Shown: positions 1 through 11,809, counted from the first letter of the stretch. The stretch is 64,000 bases of DNA from Ancylostoma caninum (GCA_037903475.1 JBAJFG010000019.1:5269001-5333000), one strand, 5' to 3'. Notes: a model not told the origin generated them from the sequence alone. Numbers and translations: made by a program.

Positions 1-1945
1 ACTGGAGTGCCACGTCGCGCTGCGGTCCCTCCCCTTGCACACGGCCGTTTGGTGTTCTATGCAGATGTTGCACAGACAAATTAGCGAGAATCACAGCATT
101 GAAATAGTTTTAGCTTTCAGGATAGAAATATTAAGAACTGCATCAGAGGATCAGTTCCGTGGAAGCTGTGTAGAACGATTTGCAGCTCACGCGCTCTGCA
201 ATTCCCCTTCTTCTTGACACCTTAGTTGAGCTTCTAGGCTTCCCGTTTTGCATAATTCCAGTATGATTTACCTTTCCTTGGTTCGCATCATGCTAGCTAA
301 TCCAGCCAATAGAAAGTCCAGAACGATGTCCCTCTCCTCGACGGATCCGTTTTTCAGGTTTTTTGTTTCTCTAACCGCTGCAAAATAAGACAAATATTTG
401 AGTGCGCAAGTAAAACAGCTGACAAAAACTGGGAACGTTCTTTTATTTTTTTTTTGTCTACTCGCACCTCCCACCGCACACACAATTCAACATTTCCTGT
501 TCGGGCCTTCCTAGCTGCTGAGGATACTTCGCAGTTTTTTTTTGTTACCTGTGTTGCAGCACGATGACTGTGTTACATTCCAACTATACACTGAATCCTG
601 AGCTTTTCTGTACTAATAACGCACTCTGCAAATGCAAATGGAGCATCGAGGCAACTTCTTTCAGATGCGTGCGCTAGTCGTACGTCACGCGCACGGATCC
701 ATTTAGTAGAATTTTGATTCAACTTTTTGAATTTTTAGTGAATTTTTAGCCTCATGTATATACATAGTGAATGGAAATAGCCGTTAGAAGTGGCCGTGCT
801 CAGCAAGCGGGTGCTTCTGTCTTGTGTCTGTCTGGCACCGTCAGAGCTGCAGCTGAGTGCACGCATAAACTACAAATTACCCTACCCGCAGTCATCCTTT
901 CGCAAAAACGGTGACTACGGGAACACTTTGGTTCTTCAACCCATTTTATTCAACAGAAATTATAAACAGCCTCTTACAGTAGCAATCAATATTTAACCTG
1001 GACGAAAGTCTGTTATTCTGCTTATCACCGATTTAGAAAAAAACCCTGAGAAATCTGTATACCAGCTTGAGGCATTGATCAATATGCATCAAAGTCGATT
1101 ATGCCTCAGCGACGGCGATGCGGTTGGTAACCACCCCTCCCCCTCTCTCATCTCATTGTCGGCTGATTGTAATCCCCCAGTATTTCAAGTTTGATATTTG
1201 ATGCTAAAACATCAGCTGTTTTCAAGAAATAGCAACTTTTTATCTTCAGAACCGAATGGAACATCTGTTACAGTAAGCACTTTCATCATGTGAACACGTC
1301 GAATATATTTTCTGCCCGCTCTTCCCACAGTCAGTTCTTTCGGACAAGAATGTCCCTAGCGAAATCATGAGGTACTCTGCGTCGCGATTGATGTGATGGT
1401 GCAAGAAATAAAAATGGTACAGCCGTTCTCGCACCTCACTGCTGGCGGAGCCCCATCCAGCTTCATCATCCTGGAGTATTTGCGTCTTGTGGAATAACAA
1501 CTTTAACTTATAACAACTTTACTGCCTTAACCCAGATCGATCGAAGTTAATGTGCCTTCTCTGCGTCTCTGACCTTTCCCCCGATGTCGCCGTTAGCAAT
1601 GAGAACGGCTGCATCGAATGAAAGAACGGCTACCCCGCAAGACAGGACAAGTGGATAGCAATTGTCTGTGTTTTTTCCTGTTGCTGCACCCCAGCTTGAT
1701 CCTTTTCGGCCTAACTGATCCGCTCAACTGCTCTAGTAGATTTTTCTCTGTATTTTTGCTAATTTGTCTGACAGTACGTGCTTCTCCATCTATTTTTCGC
1801 ATTCATATTTCTCGGATTTCAAACCTAACCCACCAGCAAAGCCCCAGCAAGAACCATACCAGCTTGAATTTTTCTCACAGCTGCCTATATGTGACCGTCG
1901 TCCATCCTTTTTCTTTGTTATGAGTTCGAAACTACAAATGTTTAG
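1..1945. other. Gene-poor stretch, nothing recognised
   Basis: The short open frames here (longest about 100 codons) show no recognisable domain, no consistent splice phase and no codon pattern that sets them apart from background. T-rich runs and pyrimidine tracts are frequent, as in nematode intergenic or intronic DNA. I see no RNA gene and no transposon end in this stretch. Confidence 0.5.
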
Positions 1946-2098
1946 AAAGAGGATCTGATGGACACGAAAAATGTGTGGCTGCCGAAGAAGCGGCACTTCC
2001 GCGAGACAGAGGAATGGCGCATCAAGAAAACACGCGTTCTGAACAAGATGAGAGCTCTGACGAGGATCAACCTGCTCCTGGTGCTCTCCAAAATGTCG
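1946..2098 (+). CDS. Possible internal exon, unknown gene
   Basis: A 153-base block starts after a TTTAG acceptor and ends at a GTACGT donor. Two frames stay open across it. One reads a basic peptide with RETEEWRIKKTR, and would be phase 0. The other reads an acidic peptide with SEQDESSDEDQPAPG, which looks more like a disordered protein region. No partner exon in matching phase was found on either side. It could belong to a gene starting outside the window or be chance. The family is not recognised. Confidence 0.22.
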
Positions 2099-2699
2099 GT
2101 ACGTGGACTGCTCTAGGATTCTAAAGCTTAATGGCAGCGTCTCAGCTCATGAACCGCATTCGAGATTTCCAAGTCGGTCGAACATATGCGAGCCGCTGAG
2201 CACGAAGATGTACTTTAAATTCCGTGAAAACGTCTAAAGCCGCATAAGTTACGGGTTTCTTTGCCCAGTGGTCAAGATACTTCATTCCGCAGCTGAGGAT
2301 GCAGCATGTTTTTCCGACACGGCAGTACTTTATCAGTTGATAATAGCCACTGCTTGTTGTTAGAAGCTCATTTTATGTGCAACCTTAAAGGCAGAGGCTC
2401 ACCTCATTCCGCCTGTTGGAAGTATCAGCATATCCTAGAGCTTTTCGGCATATTGATCCCACTAATGTACATCAACAGGCTCGAAAGCGACAAAGGCCCC
2501 ATTTTTGAAGGGGTCGAACTGGCTACATTTTTGGAGCCCGGAGGCGGATCACTCCAAATTTCGATCGCTGTGCTGGCTGGCTGCCACGGCTGCCGCGGTG
2601 GCCAACGAGTCTTGGCGTGTTCAATCGATAAGATCAACGGCTTCACACGTCAACTCAGGTTAGCAAACTGTTACAGACCCCTTACCGGAAGACGGGTTT

Positions 2700-3010
2700 G
2701 AAGACCGTTTTGAGACAATTCGTGTATACCGGTGGAATCAGCATGTCGAGGAGATGCAGAATCTGCCACTAGCTCAACCACAAAAATGAGGTGGACCTCT
2801 GCCTTCAACTTCTCAGCTCCGCTTTTGCTAGCTTCCTAGCAAGGAAACTCGTCCGCCCAATATTGAATTTGGCCTTCAAAATAGGGGTTTTGACCGTTTT
2901 TCACACTTAAAGCACATTATTGGAATCAGAACGTCGAGTAAGACCAGATTCCGTTGATATCTCGATAGCCATCTCGAGGTGAGGCACTGCCTTTTTGTAG
3001 TTCCTTTGAA
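2700..3010. repeat. Two diverged copies of a ~190-bp unit
   Basis: The sequences around 2704-2830 and 2893-3000 share a block order: GACCGTTTT, then a TGGAATCAG-like block followed by GTCGAG about 40 bases later, then a GAGGTG-containing stretch ending in CTGCCTT. This suggests an old local duplication about 190 bp apart. No coding content is evident. Confidence 0.4.
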
Positions 3011-3048
3011 ATTTCGCATAACCATGCATCAATCAGTTTATTTCATTA

Positions 3049-3309
3049 TTAGATTGTCGCATAAGTTTCTCCTTCTCAATAATTTATTTTCTCGATTCTT
3101 TTAGAATTGCTCTGGCCATCTAAAACACATAATAAAGGTTGCCAGTAGGGTACATATTGTACCAATTTTACCTCAGCATTCTGTATGGACTATGTCCGAA
3201 AAAATTGTCATTGACGTGATAGTTGACTTGTTTGTTAACTGTAATACAGAAGAAATATAAATTTAGAATTACGGTCAAAGAATGACGGGAGACTTATGCG
3301 ACAACCTAA
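3049..3309. mobile_element. MITE with mariner-type ends
   Basis: A 261-bp non-coding element. The left end TTAGATTGTCGCATAAGT is mirrored at the right end by ACTTATGCGACAACCTAA (one mismatch in 18), and the similarity continues for a few more bases. It is flanked by TA at 3047-3048 and 3310-3311, the target preference of the Tc1/mariner group, and TTAGRTTG is a mariner-like terminus. It has no transposase, so it would depend on an autonomous relative. Confidence 0.75.
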
Positions 3310-3518
3310 TATTATATGCCGTAATTCTACTGCTCTCATACGACGGGGATTTGTTTTCGAAACGATTATGATTAAATTTCTGAGATGCATGTTACGGATG
3401 AATAGCTATTAAAACCAGCTGTGTCTTGATCGCACAAATTTTGACTTCGTGTACAGTCTATAAATTGCGGACGAGGACTGTCTAAACGTGAAAACATTCA
3501 TTTCCAGTCCAACATATA

Positions 3519-4720
3519 TTAGGTTGTCCCAAAAATAATAGCCGTCTTCTATCGTGCGCATTCCAAGTAACTCGGCCCATGCTTGAAAATTGCCTCTGGA
3601 ATAAAAACGATCGCGATCAGCATTTCAGCAGAATTTTGTAGTACAGTGAAACTTATAGAAAGAATAAAGTTTGAAGCGCTGGAGTCAACGCGATTCGAAA
3701 GGTCAATTTTCAGTCAGCATTGACCCATACATGAATTTTTTAGAAGAAAAACTGGTTTACTGCAGGCTCGAATGGATATTCTATTAGGACAAGGTCATGC
3801 AAACACAACAGAAAATATCCAAGGTTTTACTCGAAGAAAATTTTCTTGGTTAGATGTGAAACTGTGTGGATTGATTTGGCCACCCCGTCAGTAGAGAAGC
3901 ACTTCACAGCACGGCCCAATAAAACTGAGGCATTGTTTAATGAATCTTGAGAATGGGGCAATGAGAAATCGTGAGAAGAAATTGATTTGTAAACGTATGT
4001 ATAAAGATGTAGAAACAGCCGTATTTACTATGAGGGCAAAGTCATAACATTTTCTACAGTAGCGTTCAGCACAAAAAGAGAACATATTTCAGATCAGCAA
4101 TGTCAACTTCAGAGATGCGTATACTATTTTAAGATGTTGTCATTTCTACACCGAAAGTGTCTCGATTTGGTTTTCGCTGATTATTTTGGTATTTTGACAA
4201 ACTAGAGTGTTGCGCAGTTGATCGACAAGTTTCACTATAATTCCATAGAGAGATTAGTTCGTAACTCAGTAGGGGACTCACGATATTCAAATTTCAGATA
4301 AGGAATTTTTGTTATTTACAATTTCTCCACAATATCGGGAAACCGTGATTTATGCAGCTGTCTAGTTGACTGACGACAGAATTTCATATGAGGTGTCCCT
4401 AACAGAAAACACGGCTCATCACAAATAATTATGGAAACGGGTAATGCCAAAAGAGTGATTCACCTATATCAAAAAAAAAATCCATGCTAGAGCTGATATG
4501 TATTGGGAACGAAGCCTCATTTTGAAGCAGATATATGGCTTTTTTTTGTGAAAACCATCTCTCTGAAGACATGTATGTGCGATCCTGAAGCTCCAACGCC
4601 GGTAGGATTAACTTGCATGCCGAATTCGACACAAAATTGTCCGAAGGCGACTTCGACACCTCATTTTCTCTGCATTAGTAGTCATTGTGGAAGCTCATTT
4701 CTCACTTGATCTTTTACATA
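3519..4720. mobile_element. Single mariner-like end; possible relic
   Basis: TTAGGTTGTCCCAAAA at 3519 follows a TA dinucleotide and is a classic mariner left terminus, resembling but not identical to the MITE end at 3049. I could not find the matching right terminus or any convincing transposase peptide in the next 1.2 kb. The right boundary given is therefore a guess. It is either an eroded mariner or a chance match. Confidence 0.3.
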
Positions 4721-5606
4721 TCCTGGGACAAACCTCTACGTAAATCCCACTGCTTCAAAGGGAAATCGATGTGCGGGGCTGCATCGTGGACTTAAAGGCG
4801 GCACCCACGAAATTTTTGGACATCAGGATTTTAGCATATTTCGAAGATATCGCGAGAGCTCAACATTTTCTTAATGGCAAAATCTTCTTCCATTCTTAGG
4901 AATTCTGTTTTTTGACATTCATTATCTGACTAAATTTAACAGGAGTAGTCGAGTTGAGCGAGCAATGGGACGAGGACCGAACTAGACGGATCCTCTCAGA
5001 GCCACTTATTTCTTCTGATTTCTTCTGAATTACAAGCCTACCCGCACCGTAGCAAAACAAATAAATTGGAAAATTAGGACCACTTAACAAAGAAGTCATA
5101 TGAAGATCCAAACGTTACGGAATCCCCTAACAAGGAAGAAATGATAGAAAATTAGGATTTCTTCAAAAACTAGCTCTAACAATAGTCAAACAGCTGCAAT
5201 TACTGTAGAATTTTGATTAATAAAGAGCGCAGTTGGCCGAAAAAAAATTGGAAAGATGAGGAAAATCTCTGTAGTTTTGGAAGCATAACGAGGAAACCCT
5301 TTGGAGAGGACCAATGGTTTGCCAAATAGATCAGCTGTTGATCGATGTTTACCGCGCCGTAAAAAGAGTTCGATGCTCTAACCGCGAAACCGAGACCGTG
5401 AAAACGCGTATAATTAGCTGAGAAACAAGTCCATCTGGTCCTAGGAGAACCTGCTATAAGTAGGTAAATTGACACTTCCAGTGCAGGTTCTACGGCGAAA
5501 GTTTTCCCGAAGTTCAAGGTTTTTGAAAACTGTGAATATGTTTGAGACGAAATTTTCCATGGGTGCTGCCTCGTGGTTGCTGCCTCTAACTTTACCAAAC
5601 GAGCCG

Positions 5607-5685
5607 TAGATGGCGATTCTCTACATAGGTTTAGTCAGAAATGCACCATAGATGGAGATTCTCTACATAGGTTTAGTCAGAAATG
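5607..5685. repeat. 42-bp tandem duplication
   Basis: A block starting TAGATGG and ending CAGAAATG occurs at 5607-5643 and again at 5649-5685 with two substitutions, a period of 42 bases. It is probably a recent local slippage event. No coding frame crosses it. Confidence 0.85.
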
Positions 5686-7880
5686 CTGGTGACCTGAGAT
5701 AAATCTCAGGTTATCGGACCTATAACTAGATTCTAGAACATGTTTCGCAGTTTCACTTGGTGTCAATTTTTGGCCCATGCCAAGCTGTTCCTTTTGGTCA
5801 GAAGAGGTGTGAGAGAATGAATGCGGGGGAATGAAATGCTAAGAATCTGTGACCTTTATTTATGACCAGTATGTTGGCGGAACATTTGTTGCTAGTGCAC
5901 GTTGCCGTCACGGAGATGAGAAAACGAATATCTTTGTAGATTGTAGCTACCACTATGTCGCAGACTATTCGGAGATGGTGTTGGGAGAAATTCACACAGC
6001 AAAAAAAAACAGCCGAATCCGATTACCAAATAACCCATTTTATTTATTTATTTGTTCATTATTTGTTTGCCTTCATAGTTTCATAGTGGGGCCAAAAACA
6101 ATGACAATTCTCTCTGATAAATGTATACTGAGGTTGCCTGGGTCCGAATTTCTTTTCTGTGACAGTGTGGTGAGCTAGAAAAGAGAATGTCGCAGAAAAT
6201 CGGAACGGATTGTCGAATGCAATAGAGATGCAGGCTAGACATGTGTTGCAAAACGAGCTAATGACCACCAGAGTGAAGTTCTGTGAGCAGCCGGACAAGT
6301 GATTTATCCCTATGCAAGCCTGACAAACAGTCTCTAGCTGCAGGACTAAGACAGAACGCTGAAGTATTAGCTCAGCCCTGAATTTTCCTACTGTGTTCGA
6401 TGGAATGCTCTATACTACGCTTAACAGAAATGCTAAGTAAGACAATATAAACAAATTGGTAATCAAATTTGCGAATTAAAGGAATTTTATCTCTGTTCAA
6501 AGCAATTTGTTGTGCCAATTGGACCCTAGAGAACGTCGCTCAACGAACAATTCACAGCGAGCACTGCACCCCCGCATTAAACAGCCTTCAGCAATCGGCC
6601 ATGCCGTCGAAGTGCTCCGGCAGACATACGCCTCGTGTTTTAAACTCGAGATTCGAACTCTGATTCGGACGCCATACCTCGCGAGTTCATCGCCAGCGAT
6701 CCCTGCATGGAACACAGTCCTTCGCAGGCGGACCTTGTGCGCGTCACTCACAAATCACATAAGGTTCCTTGTCCTTTTTTTTAACGTTCTGTTGCAAATT
6801 AGTGGAGAAAAAAATTCAATATACCCGTCCCAAACTCTCTGACTGACTAAACACGTCAATTAGAGAATGAATTTTCCACAACTTTTGTCTTTTTTCTTCT
6901 AAAAGGCGCCTTTTTATAGATGGTCCTTATTTAAATCACCGAGTAAATCTATCGTCTTTACAAATTGTGTGGTGCTGTAATGGTTCCTGCGTTGATATCT
7001 AATTTAGGAAATATTAGGGAATACGAGAAAAAAAAACAACAGCCAATGCTTCTTCTCCTAATGGAAGTTTGCTAGAGGCCACTGTACATTTTAATGGTCT
7101 TCCTTCCTGAGAAAAACCTTATTCTAACACACCTAGAACGTAGCTCGTTTTTCGTCAATTAGCATGAAACAAAAGCCTATTTGCGGAGTGGACTGCTGGA
7201 CTACAATGAACATAATATTTTTGAATGCATTCATAAATGTATCACTGGTTGTCGTAGAGGGCTGGAAGCGTCCACTCTCTGCACACCCATCCAGGAATAC
7301 CTCCTGAATTTTTTTAGATGTTGCTTTGTAGAATAGTTTTGAGATCGTATTAGCCTTCTCATTTTTCTGGCTTCGTTAGTTATTTTTTAAGTTCATCTTA
7401 TTCAGATTTACAGCCAATCTTTGAGGAAGTTCCTTCCAAAGTTTCGAGGACTTTATTTTCGGGGATAATCCTTGACATTTGTGTTCCTTCCACCCCCCCC
7501 CCCCTTGGCAACAAATACTGCTCTCGTTTCTCCCTGAAAGAGATAGGTGAAATAGATGAACATTCACAGCTTTTTTATGATTATCACTTTTTCTTCCGAC
7601 CACATATGTACATACATAGTTTGTTTTTTTTTTAATATCTGTCTTCATCCTTTTGCCAATTTGATTTAATTTTTGACAATTTAATATTTGGATGTAATAA
7701 TTGAAACTAATACACATTCTTAGATCCGGATAGTTTTTCGCGGTCCTTCTGCGGAATATATGTAATCCAGAAGCTACGTTTGGCTTTACTAGGAATCTGA
7801 AATTACATCATGTACATAGAACATCTTTACAGTGAGCTCAGCAGCAGTATCTCTATTCATTCTTTTCATTTACTACGTGA

Positions 7881-7926
7881 TAGAATGATTATTTTTGTTA
7901 ACATAGAATGATTATTTTTGTTAACA
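7881..7926. repeat. 23-bp perfect tandem duplication
   Basis: The unit starting TAGAATGATT and ending TTGTTAACA is present twice with no mismatch (7881-7903 and 7904-7926). It is a simple recent duplication. Confidence 0.9.
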
Positions 7927-8790
7927 ATGTCATCGAATGCTTAAGCTGGTTGGACTTGACCCGCATTTCTCTATCCACGCTCCACCTACTGTGAAGTCTT
8001 TCATTCATTACCAGCTGCTAAACTCTGCGGACAAAACATGTACGAGTGTTCTTAAAATACTGTTGACATTTTCTAAAAATTCGTCACTTCACAATGGATT
8101 ACACTACCAAAGAATGTGCTGACTTGTCGTGGTTTCATGGGGATGTTCCTACATGTGACCTTTGTACAAGAGAAATATTTGGAGTGCTTTGTTCTGCAGT
8201 CTTGTGTCATATTTCACCCTCTTCTCTGCAGAAAATGTGGTTTGCCTGATTGCTAGCTGTAAATCAGCCATTTACCGCTGCTGCAGCTCATCGACTACTG
8301 TAACACTTTCACTGCGGTGATAAACGCTAATCGGCTCCCACTGCGCGTGACTGAAGAAGTCCGCGGAGGGAAAAACGTCGCCACTACATAGCCCGCACAT
8401 GTAACTCGATACGTTGGATACGCTTTCATGTAGGAGAAAAAGGACCTGCACATGCTCTTTCGGGCAGAAAACATCTGCCGAACACATGTCCACATTTCAA
8501 GCATCTGTGAGAGCCTCACGGCTGAGCATCTTGGTATTGTTTCCATGTACAAAGGATTATCAACTTGGTCTATGTGGCTTTGTTTTCGGAGGTGGAGAAC
8601 TACGGAAGCTAATAGGTACCTCTATAACTCCAATGTGGTTTTCGATCACGAAGAACAGAAAGTTTTATCGGGGGTAGTGGTCAAAACATAGTCTGTCTTC
8701 AAAACCTTTTGCCCAATTTTGAACGTTGTTACCTCGATAAACCCGTCATCATGGAAAATACTCCACAATTGGATGCTTGCGTACGACTAA

Positions 8791-9561
8791 TCTGTATATA
8801 TAGAAGTGAAAGTTTGTAAGTATGTATGTTTGTATGTAATGAATAGAAAGAAATAGAGGATGAACCGATCTGGACTAAATTTTTCAGGTACGTATGTCTA
8901 CCGTGGGCCGGCGGAGGTTATAGGCTACTTTTCGTTAGGGATTATTAATTAGCTTATCGATTATATCGATTTCATTGATTTTTCACTATTTTTGCTCAGG
9001 GACTGTCGAAGACATGTGCACTAGAGTTCATCGATACGCTGAACACGAAAACGACAACCATTTTTCATCAAAGTATCGATTTATTGATTTTATTGATTTT
9101 TTTCGCTTCCGCTCGTAGTTCAGTGGGAACAAGTGTACTGGGGTTCCTCAATACGCTGAACACGAATGTAACAACCATTTTGCGCCGAAATATCGATTTT
9201 ATCGATTTATTGACTTTATCGATTTTTCTATTTTTGTTCGGAGGCGGGTAAATACATTTCTACTAGGGTTTTCCAGTACGTTAAACAGTAATATGACGAC
9301 CATTTTGCACGATATTGTTTGCTATGGCTTTCCAATGCGCCTAACACGAATGTGGGGACCATCGCGCACGAAATAATTTATTAATTGGCATCATTGACTT
9401 TTTAGTCTCCGTGCAGCGGTAAAAGGACTTCCATGGTTATTTAACATGGTTATCACCGATATGATGAGCACTTCCAATGAATGTCTTAGTACCACTAACA
9501 ACCCGCATTGCTGTGAAAAGCCGGGGCTGCTGAAACTCTCGAGCCGGGTATGCAGTCTAGT
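8791..9561 (+). mobile_element. Probable non-autonomous Helitron
   Basis: The 771-bp block starts TCTGTATATATAGAAGTG and ends GTATGCAGTCTAGT. A 5' TC, a 3' CTAGT and insertion between A (8790) and T (9562) are the Helitron signature. A GC-rich palindrome (AGCC GG GGCT) lies about 35 bases before the 3' end, slightly further than the usual hairpin. There is no Rep/helicase frame, so it would be moved by enzymes from elsewhere. The interior is filled by degenerate tandem repeats. The call rests on the two termini and the A/T target, without a second copy for comparison. Confidence 0.5.
9010..9385. repeat. Degenerate ~110-bp tandem repeat in the Helitron
   Basis: About four diverged copies of a unit carry CTAGNGTT, then ATACGCTGAACACGAA, then GACNACCATTTTNC. 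Between some copies sit clusters of TATCGATTT and TTATTGATTTT. Tandem arrays inside non-autonomous rolling-circle elements are common. No coding sense is seen. Confidence 0.6.
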
Positions 9562-9726
9562 TCAATATGGATCGGTCATATCGTACACACCAACATGTTA
9601 TTCTCTTTGATTACCATTCCTTCTGAAACGCTACATCTTGCTGAAACCGTCGAAGTTTATGACAAGATACAGCAGCGATGAGGTGATCATCTATGGTAGT
9701 TCGAATTTCAACAACACTACACTCTT

Positions 9727-10299
9727 ATATTTGTATGCTTTTGTTAGCGACGCACGAGGTTGTCAAACTTCTTTATTGGCCGACGTTTCGGCGGCTTCGC
9801 CTTCGTCAGAGCCTGAAAGAGTCGAGTCGATCCGTTAAAGTACTCGGACAAACACCTCCTCAATCCAACTTCGATCCAGATTATACCCGAGAATCACGAA
9901 TAACCCCAGCGGTAACCCACTCACCTCTTCACAAGTCCGCCAACCGGGTGATGTTTTGGACGACCGGCCGAACACGCAGAACTTGGAAACAGTATGAGAC
10001 GTTCTGCCATTAGTCATATCTCGCGTCAGATCTTACACAGTGCGAGATATGGATAGAGCTCACTGGTGATGGTGGGGCACTCCTCTTTGCGGTTCATTCT
10101 CGGGTTTTTGGCATGAATCCAAAAGGCCTCGAGCGTCTTGCGTGCTGATATCTCAGTTTCAAGTGCAAGAATCGTTGCTTCTACTTCGTAATCGACGCCG
10201 TCATGCACTCGCATTCGATGAGCACCCAAAGGGTTAGACGAGCGAGAACTTAGTTTCCCTTCAAGATGCTCTTTAATTCTAACGCAGAGTGGCCGTGCA
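9727..10299 (-). repeat. Left arm of 573-bp inverted repeat
   Basis: This arm is the reverse complement of 10481-11053, with positions pairing so that their sum is 20780. The match stops sharply at 9726/11054 outside and at 10300/10480 inside. It contains the antisense of the end of the GIY-YIG frame and of the element's 3' tail. Confidence 0.95.
9778..9813 (-). ncRNA. Hammerhead-ribozyme-like motif, left arm
   Basis: The mirror copy of the motif at 10967-11002, on the minus strand because the arm is inverted. The same core blocks (CTGACGA, GAAA, CGTC) and the GGCT/GGCC helix are present without change. Confidence 0.6.
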
Positions 10300-10754
10300 T
10301 CACTGAAATTCCACCAAACAATCTGAAACACCAATTGGTTCGAAACCGCTTATACGACCGCCTCTGCGTAACGCCCGACTGTGTCATTTGTCCATTTGGC
10401 ACAGAGGGTGATTGCATGAAATCTTGTACTGTGTACATGATCAGGTGCAGAGTCTGCGGGGACGAATACATTGGTGAAACTGCACGGCCACTCTGCGTTA
10501 GAATTAAAGAGCATCTTGAAGGGAAACTAAGTTCTCGCTCGTCTAACCCTTTGGGTGCTCATCGAATGCGAGTGCATGACGGCGTCGATTACGAAGTAGA
10601 AGCAACGATTCTTGCACTTGAAACTGAGATATCAGCACGCAAGACGCTCGAGGCCTTTTGGATTCATGCCAAAAACCCGAGAATGAACCGCAAAGAGGAG
10701 TGCCCCACCATCACCAGTGAGCTCTATCCATATCTCGCACTGTGTAAGATCTGA
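10300..10754 (+). CDS. GIY-YIG endonuclease end of Penelope protein, partial
   Basis: The open frame reads a cysteine-rich stretch (CVTPDCVICPFGTEGDC) followed by VYMIRCRVCGDEYIGETAR and VRIKEHL. That is the layout of the GIY-YIG nuclease at the C terminus of Penelope-like retroelement proteins, which nick target DNA to start reverse transcription. The YIG motif, the following arginine (TARP) and the KEH segment are present. The frame stays open upstream to 10266, but that part lies in the inverted arm and is not native. The N-terminal reverse transcriptase is missing. The frame ends with TGA at 10752-10754. It is a fragment and not a working gene. Confidence 0.8.
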
Positions 10755-11053
10755 CGCGAGATATGACTAATGGCAGAACGTCTCATACTGTTTCCAAGTT
10801 CTGCGTGTTCGGCCGGTCGTCCAAAACATCACCCGGTTGGCGGACTTGTGAAGAGGTGAGTGGGTTACCGCTGGGGTTATTCGTGATTCTCGGGTATAAT
10901 CTGGATCGAAGTTGGATTGAGGAGGTGTTTGTCCGAGTACTTTAACGGATCGACTCGACTCTTTCAGGCTCTGACGAAGGCGAAGCCGCCGAAACGTCGG
11001 CCAATAAAGAAGTTTGACAACCTCGTGCGTCGCTAACAAAAGCATACAAATAT
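10481..11053 (+). repeat. Right arm of 573-bp inverted repeat
   Basis: This arm carries the C-terminal codons of the GIY-YIG domain, its stop at 10754, and about 300 bases of 3' tail with the hammerhead-like motif. With its partner and the 181-base spacer it would form a very long RNA hairpin if transcribed through. Confidence 0.95.
10967..11002 (+). ncRNA. Hammerhead-ribozyme-like motif, right arm
   Basis: In order on the + strand: GGCT (10967-10970), CTGACGA (10971-10977, the CUGANGA core), a short GGC...GCC helix, GAAA (10991-10994), CGTC (10995-10998) and GGCC (10999-11002). GGCT can pair with GGCC as helix I. Helix III is reduced to almost nothing. Minimal type I hammerheads with a tiny helix III are known from Penelope terminal repeats. 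One unpaired A after the core and the minimal helix III leave activity uncertain; cutting would be after GUC at 10998. Confidence 0.6.
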
Positions 11054-11807
11054 TAGAATATTATGCCGAGGTTTAAAGAAGACCGGACTTGGGATCTGAT
11101 ACGCGAAGTGCCAACTACACTCTTACTTTGCACTCTGACCCTTACTTCCTATCGACTTGCGTCACTGGCTTTTGCGCTTGTGTTTACCGAAGTTCACTGA
11201 TATGAGCCAGCCAATACCAGATGAGTACGTACGTCAGATGCACGCAAACCTAAAAAGAAGACAAAGAGAGACTTGAGAATCCTCTTATTTGTCACAATAG
11301 CAATGCTTGTGTCTGGGTTGACCCAAATTGACAGAAGCTACCGGAGCGGTACCTTCAGCCAACTATGTTTGCAACTATGTTTGCTTGTTATCTGAATGTT
11401 GTTTCAGCTGTGATACCTGTCATTCGTACCCGCATCTGATCAGCGGAATCGTTTGGTGGGGTGTTCTCCACTGAAATGCATGGCCTCGTTCCTGCTAAGA
11501 TCGGAAGGCATCGCGCGGGTGAGGAAGCCATCGAGAGAGCTGTTACGGGGACAAGAAAAATGAAAGATTCTGTTCAACTATCACATGATTTCAAAGTCAA
11601 CCTACTTACTTGGATTTGACCTTAACTGAACTGGGAAGTGCTTATTTGCCTGTCTCAAGAGAGAAAGATAGCTGGAAGGTGTAGTCGTTCACAACAAGAT
11701 TCTTTCAAATGCAGTTTACTTCACTTACCTCTAATTTGTTTCGCTTGATTGCCGCTAAGCCCTTGTAAAGGTATGCGTTCAATGATACCAATGATTCCCG
11801 AATGTCT
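11054..11807. other. Gene-poor stretch, nothing recognised
   Basis: No exon, transposon terminus or RNA gene was recognised between the Penelope copy and the palindromic MITE at 11810. The short open frames have no domain content. Confidence 0.4.
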
Positions 11808-11809
11808 TA

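Larger units (their letters stand above)
4721..8790. other. Gene-poor stretch with small tandem duplications
   Basis: There are no exons in consistent phase. The visible structure is two short tandem duplications (5607-5685 and 7881-7926) and a run of 12 C at 7493-7504. Open frames of 85-132 codons (for example 5200-5598 and 7376-7717 on the minus strand) have no recognisable motif. Confidence 0.45.
9727..11053 (+). mobile_element. Penelope-like element, fold-back 3' copies
   Basis: The 3' part of a Penelope-like retroelement in + orientation (10300-11053) is preceded by an inverted copy of its own last 573 bases (9727-10299). Penelope elements encode reverse transcriptase plus a GIY-YIG endonuclease and often insert as 5'-truncated copies with inverted pieces at the 5' end. 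Here only the GIY-YIG end remains and no reverse transcriptase is present, so the copy is dead by itself. The two arms are almost identical (the 60-codon frames at 9835-10017 and 10763-10945 translate identically), which suggests a single recent insertion. I see no clear target duplication. Confidence 0.85.

Noticed and set aside
2306..2701. 131-codon plus frame
   Set aside because: No domain; it ends in a locally duplicated non-coding repeat.
5200..5598. 132-codon minus frame
   Set aside because: No motif and no splice or start context; length is not exceptional for a chance frame here.
6600..6740. Possible tRNA, from a GATTCGAACTC block
   Set aside because: The B-box resemblance is partial, there is no A box at the proper distance and no cloverleaf can be drawn.
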